Shown here piece by piece: positions 47,317 to 59,469 of a DNA stretch of 64,000 bases. The stretch covers positions 19,744,115-19,808,114 of the forward strand of contig CM119263.1 in the NCBI GenBank assembly GCA_051294375.1, given 5' to 3'. How positions within the stretch are numbered: position 1 is the first letter of the stretch; each line of letters starts with the position of its first letter. Below the pieces are notes generated by a model. The model was not told the DNA's origin. It ran no database searches and saw only the letters and a list, made by a program, of their open reading frames with translations. The DNA is from Paraspadella gotoi (Eukaryota; Chaetognatha). Both the position numbers and the translations under genes were made by a program.

Positions 47317-47341
47317 NNNNNNNNNNNNNNNNNNNNNNNNN
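47317..47341. other. Assembly gap (25 N)
   Basis: Follows the palindrome and precedes SPAG6 copy C. Confidence 0.99.
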
Positions 47342-49706
47342 GAGTGCTGGACGTTGCTGCGGCCGCTGCTGCAGGACACAGACCGCAGCATTCAGCAGAC
47401 GGCGGTGCTGGCGCTCGGTCGTCTCGCCAACCACTCGTCCAAAGTCGCTGACGACATTGTTGGCAAGCAAACTCTTCAAAAGCTCATTCACTCCATTGCG
47501 GAAGAGAACCGCTTCTATAAAAAGGTCCGGGCAAGGACAAATTTTTCTCACTGTCGTCGTCTTCGTCGTCGTCGTTCTTTGTAATTTGTGTTTTAAATTT
47601 TCCCCGACAATGAAGTTTGAAGCGCGACATGCTGGTTTGGATTTCAAAAATTGCTGTCATAAAAAAAATTAAAAAAAAGGATCGTTTGACTCCATTCTCT
47701 AAGGTGGCCTGCTTCGTAATTCGCGCCGTGCCAAGCATTCCCCAGAGATGGCGATGGCCGTAGTAGAATGCGGCGGGATAGACGCCCTCGTCATCTGTCT
47801 GGAAGAGTTCGATCCAGCGTGAAGGAGGCGGCAGCGTGGGCGCTGAGCTACGTGGCGCGACACAACGCCGAGCTTGCGCAATACGTCACGGACGCCGGCG
47901 CCGTGCCTCTTCTTCTCCTCTGCGTTCAGGAACCGGAAGTGGCGTTGAAGAGCGTCGCCGCCTCAGCGATCGCCGACGTGGCCAAACACTCCAAGGACTT
48001 GGCTCAGACGGTCGTCGACGCTGGTGCCATTTCCGTGGTCTCGAAGGCGCGTCTTTTTATGTTTTGGGGCGTTGGAGTCCTGGTTGACGAAATAAATGGT
48101 TTAAAAACTGAGAAACGGGGAAGACCTTGGGTACGTCCCGTCATTTACAAGCCCCCTATGTGTCGGACAGATGATCAAGTTGCAAGATGCCGTCCTGAAG
48201 CGTCAGATCTTCGCGGTGCTGAGTCAAATCGCCAAGCACTCTGTGGATCTCGCCGAGTTGGTCCTCGAAAGCGAAGTATACCCGGACTGCCTCGTCTCTC
48301 TCAAAGACCCCGACGACACTGTCAAAAAGAATTGCGCGACTCTGGCAAGGTCGTTTTCGACACCATTGTCGATGTTGTTTATTTGTGCTTATTATCTCCT
48401 CATCGTTTCCAGGGAAATCTCAAAGCACACCCCAGAAATGGCGCAGCTGTTGATCAACGCAGGTGGGGTCGGCGCCGTCGTCGAGTACCTCGCCGACTCC
48501 AAGGGGCGAGTGCGGCTTCCGGGGATCATGACTCTTGGTTACGTGGCCGCGCACTCAGAAAACCTAGCCATGGCCGTCATTGTGTCCAAGGGCGTTGTGC
48601 AACTCGCCGTTTGTTTGGGTCAGATTTTAACTTTTGTTTTCCCGAAGATTTGATGATTTGATTTAATGATAATGCGGCAAATATATCGTTCCTTCACAGA
48701 AGAAGATAAAGAAAACTACGTTCTTGCGGCCACGGTTTGGGCTTTGGGCCAAATCGGTCGTCACACCCTGAACACGCCAAATCCATCGCCATCGCCAACG
48801 TTTTCCCGAAAATGCTCGATTGTTACGTTAAGAAAGGCGAGTAATGACAGAAAAGGCGAATTAGGGAATTGTGGCGGTATATTCACACCGCCTCACGTCC
48901 ACCATCCTTCAGCCCAATCCATTGGCTCAGAGACGGAAACACGCCATCCCAGGCGTAGTGTTCCATCCACAGTCCAAACGACTTCCCTCTGCGTTGGCAA
49001 AGGTAACCGTGCCAGTGACTGGAGGGCCGGAGGCGTCAATGAGGGTCGAAGCCCCCAAAGCAATAGTGAGATCCCCCATCCCAATGGGCATCACAGGCAA
49101 CCCGGCTGTTGCGATAAAATAAGATATTAAGAAGCCTTTTTTTCGCATGCACGAGCTACTAATTTTTTGGGATTGTAGTTTACCTTCAACCGCCATACAG
49201 ACGCCTCCGAAGAGTTACGGAAAAAAGCAAGTCACGGTCTTCAAAACGTCCTACAGAAGTGCGTCAACCTCGAAGCTCTCGAACCCCTACTGTATTCGGC
49301 TCCGCCCGAGATTCTCAAATATGTCGTCGGACAATACTCGAAGGTCATAGATGAGATCTATGAGAAACTACGTATTTTAAGAGAATAAGATTAAATATCT
49401 CTTATACTGGGATATTAATGATAATTTACCAAATTAATTATTAATATACTTTTTTAGTCTATTAATTTAAATTTTATTATTTTTTCGATGTTCCTTCCCC
49501 GGAAGATTCTACCCAATGACCCAAAGTCTCGTCGTCTCTTCGTAACTTCCGGGGGATTGAAGCGGCTTCAAGAAATTCAGTGCGAACCGGGATCTGCCAC
49601 CGAGGAGTACATAGCCTCGATCAACGGCTGCTATCCGGACGAGATAGTCAAGTACTACACCCCGGGATACTCGGAGATGCTCCTCGAAAAACTCGACCAA
49701 CATTAG
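47342..49706 (+). pseudogene. SPAG6: SPAG6 copy C, 5'-truncated and frameshifted
   Basis: Starts at the same base as copies A and B. It shares the GATCCAGCG deletion but has the correct GGTGCCATTT. Extra private indels: GGACGTTGC in exon 1, GCCGTGCCAAG near 47730, CACACCCTG near 48770 and GCAAAGGTAACC in intron 5. Confidence 0.75.
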
Positions 49707-52700
49707 GGGATAAAAAAGATTTCTAAAGACGGTCGCGGAAATGCTGGAAAGTTCATGGAAAGTTCATGGAAAAATGCTGCTTCTGATCGTAACTTTATTA
49801 GCCGGAAAAATGAAAAAATCGGTTTTACAACAAAAATTGTTTCAATCGACGTATAAAGTTTATAATAAACTTAATAAAGTTAAATACAAGCAAAGTTTAT
49901 GAAATTGTAATTCCTCGACTCGGCATTACTACTTAGTCCAAGAAATAAAACCGATTAACATCCGTGACAGTCGTACTTTATTTGTCTTTTCGGAATTTCA
50001 AAGTCAAACTTATTAAGCAAAACATTCAGCTCGAACGTCAACCGACGACGTTCAGTTTACGCCCGCGACGTATTTCATCCCGAAGGATCGCTAAAACCGA
50101 GAGTAGAGTCACCTAATTGCCTTGAAAAATTCGTTACGAAACATTCCGAGTCCGAAAAAAATCGTTTGTTCTCGATGATGAAATCAAAGTATAACTCTGA
50201 TTAAATAATGACAAATAAACATAAAATTTCTTACCAGAATATAGGCGTATAGATTAAAAAAATATTCTTTCCAGTTTCGGTCGTTTTAAATTTTGAAAAA
50301 AAATGTTCTATTATAAAATTGAAATAAAAAAAAAAGTTTTTCCTTTCAATTTCGACACGGACGACGATGAAGACGACCGACAATCAACCTCAAGTTTCGA
50401 GGGGATCGTCCACAGGGACGACGACGACGACGACGGCAACGATGAAAATCAACCTGTTTGAAACTCCCATCCCACGACTTCGTAAGGACGACGGTCGATG
50501 ACGACATCGTCGACCACAACGAAGGAGACGACGAAAACGACGATATCAGTGATGATCATTTAGTAAACAGTATTTCATTTTTCCTCTCACAAACTCATTT
50601 CTGACTCTTTTCAAGAAATTTTCAGGAAGAGACGGACAAGAGATATGAATAGGAATAATCTTTCAAATATGCTATGTCATTATCTTGTCTATGTCATTAT
50701 CTTGTAAGAGTGATGGAGGCCTTAAACCACCAAAGTCAGTGGCAAGTTAGCTTATTTATTAATGAATGGATAATTTTTATATTGGTTGTACCAATTTCAT
50801 AAAGCCAATTAGAATTTTAGTCTTCTGGCTTTCACGGTCTCTTTTTCTACTCCGTGACGTACCATCTTGGAAAATGAATAAGTCGTCGAAGCCTTTTCTA
50901 GTTTAATAACTTTTACATCTTTTAATTTAAAGATCGAAAAAAATAAAAAATAACAGATATAAGTTATATGATTTTCTCTGCATAAATAATTAAATATTAA
51001 ATAAATATTTATTAATATAGCATAGCTTAATACTAAATAAAATGATGCATAGATTCAAACCCCAGAGGTTATATTAAGTATAAGTATGATAATATATACA
51101 AAAAATATCATATGTGATAAATAAACAAATAAATATTGCCAGAAATTTTTTAAATATATCAGTTTCCCACCAAGCGATTTTGATATTAAAGGATTCAATG
51201 TTAGTTCCAAGTTTTGGGGTAGATTCCTCCATAAATTTTTAAATTTGTCAGAACGTTTTCTCTTTTTTTTCCATATTTTTTTACACGCTAAACGTTTCTC
51301 TGATTACGCAAATTTCATGAAAAAAATAAAAAAATAATAGTACCAATAGTTAGTGTTATGTCTCGAATAGATGGAAAAAAAACCTCGTTTAAAATTCGAT
51401 CGGGAAGTGGGGTAACTAAGGCTTACCAATGGCATCCTCCACGCCAATCGTTCTCTCAAATAATTTTTTTTATTTAATACATTTGAAAGGGAAAAAAAAA
51501 TTCAGAATGCAGGTTGCAGAAAGGGTACAGATAATATGGACATACTGACATGATAATCATGACCTTTTATGTCTTGTGAAAGGGGGCAGTAAAAGAACCT
51601 AAAAAATTCGATCATTAAGTCAGTCAATGAACCCTTTCCAATGGGCTATTCGCGAAATTTTTTTTCTTAATTTAAACGGATGATAAGTAATAGAATTAAA
51701 TTCCTTGTATAAAGGTTGTTATATTTAAAGAAAATTATCAATACAAATAAACACAATGATGTCTTGCTTTGTCAAATATGTCACCAGCTATGAATTTTTT
51801 AAATTTTATTATGATAACAAGCAGCGTGTCAAGCTTTTTGTTTGCAGTTGAAGATAATGGAAAATGACAATTTTTTTTTCACAGACAAGAAGGTAGATGT
51901 CCAGACTGTTTATATCAATCTGAAAATATTTTTGTATTTATCATTTTCATATTTAAAAAAACATTTTATCCAGCTACTTCATAAATTTTTGCTTGTTTTT
52001 TACTTAACTAAAAAATACAAGCAATTTATAGAGTAGAGCAAATTTAATGGTAATCAAAATGTAATTTAGTCTTTCCTTTTTCAAATTACAAAAGAAGCAA
52101 AAAAATTTCACATGTCTCATTGAAATTTTTAATGCAAAAAACTGTTATACTTTTAACTCCGATTTAAATAAAAGCTGTGAAAGATTATGGAAAAATTTAA
52201 TAAAACTATTTCGGAGAGGTGTCCCATGATTAGGGCTTTAATTTAATACCTCACCCACTTTCTACCTCTTTTCTTTCCAAAGTTATTCAAGAAAATAACT
52301 TTTTTACCGTGAGAGAACTAAGGATTTAAACTACGCAGTACAAATCTTTGTTAAATAAAAATTTCGGCAAAGCGGGAGTATCTCAATTTATCCTATTGGT
52401 ACAATACCTAAATTTAAAATAAAACTTAAAGAAAAATTTCGTCCTCTAGAGACATGTCACTTTCAGGTTTACCTATCGTCTTACACATTTATGGATTATG
52501 CTGGAAGAAATCAGCAAACGTTTTCTCTTTTTTTAAATAGTTTGTACTAGCGCGTCAGAAATCTAAGAAGAAACTCGAAAATTTTATTCTGACAAATTTT
52601 GCTTTCAAGGCTGACGTTTATGACTATATCTCGGAAACCATTGTAGGAATTTAAAAACTGTTTTTTGCAAGTGAACATTGATATCATCTCCAGGACTCGG

Positions 52701-52964
52701 CATAAAAATATATAAAAAAATAAACTAATATTAGTTCGATGAGGTATTATTGGACTTATTATTTTCCAAATGGCATTTCAAATTAAAATTCAATCTTTCT
52801 GCCTCAAAATGTTTATTAAATGATCACAGTTGGATATATGAATCAAATGATACGAGATTAAATGACATGAAACTATTTATAAAACTGCACGTGCCATTTG
52901 TTTTCGAAATCGATTCCTTCTTAACGATCTGCTTTTACGATCCACCATTTTTCTCCCACATCGG
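49707..52964. other. Duplicate 3' flank of SPAG6 copy C
   Basis: Third copy of the 33800-37057 flank, colinear, differing mainly by small indels; no exon of its own. Confidence 0.7.
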
Positions 52965-53583
52965 TCAATCATCAATGATCTTCCCCGTCAGAGGGCACCG
53001 CTTAGGCTCCTGCCACTCTTTGCGCTTCCACAAGGCGAACCTCCGTCCGTCAGTCATGTCGACAACGACCGGATCACCGACCACTTCGGCGTACTGGGAG
53101 ATTGGGGGGGGGGTTTGAGGGGAAGGAGAAGAATGTTAGGGGGGGGGAGAGGGCGGGAAAAGGAGCTTCAATTAGCGATGCAAGAGGAGCCAAAAAATTA
53201 GAGTATAATCGACGTTATTTGCACTTGGCCGTCAGAAACCCCGAATCCCTGGGACGAGGTGAATGAGAGAGGTGAATGCGAGAGTAAGAGAGAGAAGATC
53301 GCGTTCGTCTGTGGTCTTTCTTGGCTTGAGGCCATCTGTCATCTCAGCCACTTGATAATGTCCTATCTCAAACTGTAGTAATCAGAGTTAAACACATCAA
53401 CGATAAGGGCGGCGACTTCAGTGCCATCTTCGCCCGCAAATTATCATTACTCCAGCGCCACCTTGGGCGGAGTTATCTCCTCCGCCTCGTCCTCGTCGCT
53501 CTCCACTTCCTTCGTCACCACCTCGTCCGGGAAAATAGGAAGGAGGAATCCGCGCTTGGTCAGGTTCGTCTCCATGTTGGCGC
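52965..53583 (-). CDS. Third copy of the coiled-coil gene's 3' exons
   Basis: Counterpart of 46120-46743 with several one-base losses (for example in GTCAGAAACCCC and near 53280). Confidence 0.55.
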
Positions 53584-53670
<87 letters not shown>

Positions 53671-54009
53671 TTAGTGTTTTCCCATCGCGTCTGCACATAA
53701 ACATAAAACAAACAGCAAATAGATCTCTCTCTCTCTCTCTCTCAGGCGCCAACATGGAGACGAACCTGACCAAGCGCGGATTCCTCCTTCCTATTTTCCC
53801 GGACGAGGTGGTGACGAAGGAAGTGGAGAGCGACGAGGACGAGGCGGAGGAGATAACTCCGCCCAAGGTGGCGCTGGAGTAAATGATAATTTGCGGGCAC
53901 TGAAGTCGCCGCCCTTATCGTTGATGTGTTTAACTCTGATTACTCACAGTTTGAGATAGGACCATTATCAAGTGGCTGAGATGACAGATGGCCTCAAGCC
54001 AAGAAAGAC
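53319..54009. repeat. Palindrome with about 280-bp arms
   Basis: The left arm (about 53319-53598) contains the minus-strand acidic exon. The right arm (about 53725-54009) is its reverse complement and shows the same exon on the plus strand at 53745-53878. The right arm ends at the gap. The join at about 53722 goes from AGCAAATAG straight into a CT run. Confidence 0.8.
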
Positions 54010-54171
54010 NNNNNNNNNNNNNNNNNNNNNNNNNNNNNNNNNNNNNNNNNNNNNNNNNNNNNNNNNNNNNNNNNNNNNNNNNNNNNNNNNNNNNNNNNNN
54101 NNNNNNNNNNNNNNNNNNNNNNNNNNNNNNNNNNNNNNNNNNNNNNNNNNNNNNNNNNNNNNNNNNNNNNN
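54010..54171. other. Assembly gap (162 N)
   Basis: Joins the palindrome to a block in the orientation of the upstream flanks. Confidence 0.99.
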
Positions 54172-56313
54172 GACTTATTTATTTTCCAAGCTGGCATTCA
54201 AATTAAAATTCAATCTTTTCTACCTCAAAATGTTTATTAAAATGATCACAGTTGGATATATGAATCAAATGATACGAGATTAAATGACATGAAACTATTT
54301 ATAAAACTGCACGTGCCATTTGTTTTCGAAATCGATTCCTTCTTAACGATCTGCTTTTACGATCCACCATTTTTCTCCCACATCGTCATCGGTCAATCAT
54401 CAATGATCTTCCCCGTCAGAGGGCACCGCTTAGGCTCCTGCCACTCTTTGCGCTTCCACAAGGCGAACCTCCGTCCGTCAGTCATGTCGACAACGACCGG
54501 ATCACCGACCACTTCGGCGTACTGGAGATTGGGGGGGGGGTGTTGAGGGGAAGGAGAAGAATGTTAGGGGGGGGAGAGGGCGGGAAAAGGAGCTTCAATT
54601 AGCGATGCAAGAGAGAAGCTCTGAAAAAAAAATTAGAGGGATATAAATCGACGTTATTTGCACTTACCCAAAACTTGGAACTAACATTTGAATCCTTTAA
54701 TATCAAAATCGCTTGGGGGGGAAACTGATATATTTTAAAAAATTTCTGGCAATATTTATTTGTTTATTTATCACAAGATAATTTTTTTGTATATATTATC
54801 ATACTTATACTTAATATAACCTCTGGGGGTTTGAATCTATGCATCATTTTATTTTAGTATTAAGCTATGCTATATTAATAAATATTTATTTAATATTTAA
54901 TTATTTATGCCGAGAAAATCAATCTTAACGTTTTTCTGCTTCAAAATTTTATTTTTAAACAGAATATTTTTATATACCTCTTTTCTTTTATTCTTCATTA
55001 TAGTATTTTTTAATATATAACACTCAAAATAGGCTCATTTGAATCAGAAAAAGCTCATTTTTTATATAAGTATTTTTTTCGATCTTTAAATTAAAAGATG
55101 TAAAAGTTATTAAAACTAGAAAAGGCTTCGACGACTTATTCATTTTCCAAGATGGTACGTCACGGAGTAGAAAAAGAGACCGTGAAAGCCAGAAGACTAA
55201 AATTCTAATTGGCTTTATGAAATTGGTACAACCAATATAAAAATTATCCATTCATTAATAAATAAGCTAACTTGCCACTGAATTTGGTGGTTTAAGGCCT
55301 CCATCACTCTTACAAGATAATGACATAGACAAGATAATGACATAGCATATTTGAAAGATTATTCCTATTCATATCTCTTGTCCGTCTCTTCCTAGAAAAT
55401 TTCTTGAAAAGAGTCAGAAATGAGTTTGTGAGAGAGAAAAATGAAATACTGTTTACTAAATGATCATCACTGATATCGTCGTTTTCGTCGTCTCCTTCGT
55501 TGTGGTCGACGATGTCGTCATCGACCGTCGTCCTTACGAAGTCGTGGGATGGGAGTTTCAAACAGGTTGATTTTCATCGTTGCCGTCGTCGTCGTCGTCG
55601 TCCCTGTGGACGATCCCCTCGAAACTTGAGGTTGATTGTCGGTCGTCTTCATCGTCGTCCGTGTCGAAATTGAAAGGAAAAACTTTTTTTTTTTATTTCA
55701 ATTTTATAATAGAACATTTTTTTTCAAAATTTAAAACGACCGAAACTGGAAAGAATATTTTTTTTAATCTATACGCCTATATTCTGGTAAGAAAATTTTA
55801 TGTTTATTTGTCATTATTTAATCAGAGTTATACTTTGATTTCATCATCGAGAACAAACGATTTTTTTCGGACTCGGAATGTTTCGTAACGAATTTTTCAA
55901 GGCAATTAGGTGACTCTACTCTCGGTTTTAGCGATCCTTCGGGATGAAATACGTCGCGGGCGTAAACTGAACGTCGTCGGTTGACGTTCGAGCTGAATGT
56001 TTTGCTTAATAAGTTTGACTTTGAAATTCCGAAAAGACAAATAAAGTACGACTGTCACGGATGTTAATCGGTTTTATTTCTTGGACTAAGTAGTAATGCC
56101 GAGTCGAGGAATTACAATTTCATAAACTTTGCTTGTATTTAACTTTATTAAGTTTATTATAAACTTTATACGTCGATTGAAACAATTTTTTGTAAAACCG
56201 ATTTTTTCATTTTTCCGGCTAATAAAGTTACGATCAGAAGCAGCATTTTTCCATGAACTTTCCATGAACTTTCCAGCATTTCCGCGACCGTCTTTAGAAA
56301 TCTTTTTTATCCC
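54172..56313. other. Chimeric flank: forward block joined to inverted block
   Basis: 54172-54660 runs like 36838-37310 and includes a fourth copy of the terminal coiled-coil exon on the minus strand (54393-54521). At about 54661 the text switches to the reverse complement of the SPAG6 flank (35320 back to 33800). 54930-55080 has sequence not seen in the other copies. Confidence 0.65.
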
Positions 56314-58804
56314 CTAATGTTGGTCGAGTTTTTCGAGGAGCATCTCCGAGTATCCCGGGGTGTAGTACTTGACTATCTCGTCCGGATAGCAGCCGTTGAT
56401 CGAGGCTATGTACTCCTCGGTGGCAGATCCCGGTTCGCACTGAATTTCTTGAAGCCGCTTCAATCCCCCGGAAGTTACGAAGAGACGACGAGACTTTGGG
56501 TCATTGGGTAGAATCTTCCGGGGAAGGAACATCGAAAAAATAATAAAATTTAAATTAATAGACTAAAAAAGTATATTAATAATTAATTTGGTAAATTATC
56601 ATTAATATCCCAGTATAAGAGATATCTTAATCTTATTCTCTTAAAATACGTAGTTTCTCATAGATCTCATCTATGACCTTCGAGTATTGTCCGACGACAT
56701 ATTTGAGAATCTCGGGCGGAGCCGAATACAGTAGGGGTTCGAGAGCTTCGAGGTTGACGCACTTCTGTAGGACGTTTTGAAGACCGTGACTTGCTTTTTT
56801 CCGTAACTCTTCGGAGGCGTCTGTATGGCGGTTGAAGGTAAACTACAATCCCAAAAAATTAGTAGCTCGTGCATGCGAAAAAAAGGCTTCTTAATATCTT
56901 ATTTTATCGCAACAGCCGGGTTGCCTGTGATGCCCATTGGGATGGGGGATCTCACTATTGCTTTGGGGGCTTCGACCCTCATTGACGCCTCCGGCCCTCC
57001 AGTCACTGGCACGGTTACCCTTTGCCAACGCAGAGGGAAGTCGTTTGGACTGTGGATGGAACACTACGCCTGGGATGGCGTGTTTCCGTCTCTGAGCCAA
57101 TGGATTGGGCTGAAGGATGGTGGACGTGAGGCGGTGTGAATATACCGCCACAATTCCCTAATTCGCCTTTTCTGTCATTACTCGCCTTTCTTAACGTAAC
57201 AATCGAGCATTTTCGGGAAAACGTTGGCGATGGCGATGGATTTGGCGTGTTCAGGGGTGTGACGACCGATTTGGCCCAAAGCCCAAACCGTGGCCGCAAG
57301 AACGTAGTTTTCTTTATCTTCTTCTGTGAAGGAACGATATATTTGCCGCATTATCATTAAATCAAATCATCAAATCTTCGGGAAAACAAAAGTTAAAATC
57401 TGACCCAAACAAACGGCGAGTTGCACAACGCCCTTGGACACAATGACGGCCATGGCTAGGTTTTCTGAGTGCGCGGCCACGTAACCAAGAGTCATGATCC
57501 CCGGAAGCCGCACTCGCCCCTTGGAGTCGGCGAGGTACTCGACGACGGCGCCGACCCCACCTGCGTTGATCAACAGCTGCGCCATTTCTGGGGTGTGCTT
57601 GGAGATTTCCCTGGAAACGATGAGGAGATAATAAGCACAAATAAACAACATCGACAATGGTGTCGAAAACGACCTTGCCAGAGTCGCGCAATTCTTTTTG
57701 ACAGTGTCGTCGGGGTCTTTGAGAGAGACGAGGCAGTCCGGGTATACTTCGCTTTCGAGGACCAACTCGGCGAGATCCACAGAGTGCTTGGCGATTTGAC
57801 TCAGCACCGCGAAGATCTGACGCTTCAGGACGGCATCTTGCAACTTGATCATCTGTCCGACACATAGGGGGCTTGTAAATGACGGGACGTACCCAAGGTC
57901 TTCCCCCGTTTCTCAGTTTTTAAACCATTTATTTCGTCAACCAGGACTCCAACGCCCCAAAACATAAAAAGACGCGCCTTCGAGACCACGGAAATGGCAC
58001 CAGCGTCGACGACCGTCTGAGCCAAGTCCTTGGAGTGTTTGGCCACGTCGGCGATCGCTGAGGCGGCGACGCTCTTCAACGCCACTTCCGGTTCCTGAAC
58101 GCAGAGGAGAAGAAGAGGCACGGCGCCGGCGTCCGTGACGTATTGCGCAAGCTCGGCGTTGTGTCGCGCCACGTAGCTCAGCGCCCACGCTGCCGCCTCC
58201 TTCACGCTGGGATCGAACTCTTCCAGACAGATGACGAGGGCGTCTATCCCGCCGCATTCTACTACGGCCATCGCCATCTCTGGGGAATGCTTGGCCACGG
58301 CGCGAATTACGAAGCAGGCCACCTTAGAGAATGGAGTCAAACGATCCTTTTTTTTAATTTTTTTATGACAGCAATTTTTGAAATCCAAACCAGCATGTCG
58401 CGCTTCAAACTTCATTGTCGGGGAAAATTTAAAACACAAATTACAAAGAACGACGACGACGAAGACGACGACAGTGAGAAAAATTTGTCCTTTGCCCGGA
58501 CCTTTTTATAGAAGCGGTTCTCTTCCGCAATGGAGTGAATGAGCTTTTGAAGAGTTTGCTTGCCAACAATGTCGTCAGCGACTTTGGACGAGTGGTTGGC
58601 GAGACGACCGAGCGCCAGCACCGCCGTCTGCTGAATGCTGCGGTCTGTGTCCTGCAGCAGCGGCCGCAGCACGTCCAGCACTCCGGCCTCAAGCAGCGGC
58701 TTGACGTTCTCGCCGTTGAGGCCCATCTCCGAGACGCCGCAAACGAAGTTGGCCCGCGCCTTGCGAAAATTCTCCATTAGTTGGAGCACGTGGCGGTTGT
58801 TCAT
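56314..58804 (-). CDS. SPAG6: SPAG6, complete, 7 exons, 508 residues
   Basis: Armadillo-repeat protein of the axonemal central apparatus (orthologue of Chlamydomonas PF16), needed for ciliary and flagellar motility. Exons: 58502-58804, 57978-58322, 57674-57852, 57405-57610, 57196-57323, 56678-56842, 56314-56514; total 1527 nt, exactly 509 codons, one residue short of the human length I recall. The start is MNNRHVLQLMENFRKA; armadillo repeats follow (IQQTAVLALGRLANHSSKV, KEAAAWALSYVARHNAEL, LPGIMTLGYVAAHSENLAMA) and the end is YYTPGYSEMLLEKLDQH. Exon 2 fits family length and frame only if its donor is GC (TCGAAG/gcgcgt) rather than GT. Other donors are unusual (gtccgg, gtcgtt, gtcaga, gttaag, gtcata). 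This is the only copy with exon 1 and no frameshift, and it lies on the strand opposite to copies A-C. Confidence 0.93.
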
Positions 58805-59469
58805 GGTGTCGGCTGGTTTTGAGATACTTAATGTTTGAACGACTACTTTTAATTATAATAAGTGTATTTTTATGATTTTTAATACTTAAATGCTTTTATA
58901 AGTATATACGATTTCTTTGTTTTATTGTTTTGTCTTTTATTTAAATCTTGTTGGGATTTTTTAAAACGTTTTTCGGAAAAAAATATTTTTTTGAGTAAAA
59001 TGATGAGATAATCCTAGATTCTAGAACGTGTTTTTATAAAAACATTGAAAAAACATGTTCGGAATGTACGGAGAAAAATTCCAAAACACTTTGTTTTAGT
59101 TTAGCTCGACTCAACAACAAAAAATAATTAATTTTCTGAGAAGTGACCATTCTCTTCTTATAGTAAGAACATTAAGTAACGATATCTTTCTAGCTATCGA
59201 GCAATCTGAATATATCTGTTTTATATTATCTATTATACTATTAAAATTTTATTTGATTCAGATCATCTTTTAAATTAAAAAAATTATCCAAAAAGTCACC
59301 ATGGTTTGTATTTACAGCTAGTCTGAGAAAAATCACCAATAACCAGAAAACAATAAATTCAAAATCCATGTACCCAAATTTAAGAACCAATACTTGAGAA
59401 ATCAGAGTGAAAAAATGGAGTAAATCAACAGCTGTACTTATTTTAAGTAATTTTTTCAAAAGATTTTCT
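58805..59469. other. AT-rich spacer upstream of SPAG6
   Basis: Contains the SPAG6 promoter region and the 3' end of the next minus-strand gene. No further feature seen. Confidence 0.5.

Noticed and set aside
31433-49706. Genuine tandem SPAG6 gene family
   Set aside because: Same truncated start, gaps, palindromic joins and indel-only differences fit assembly duplication better.
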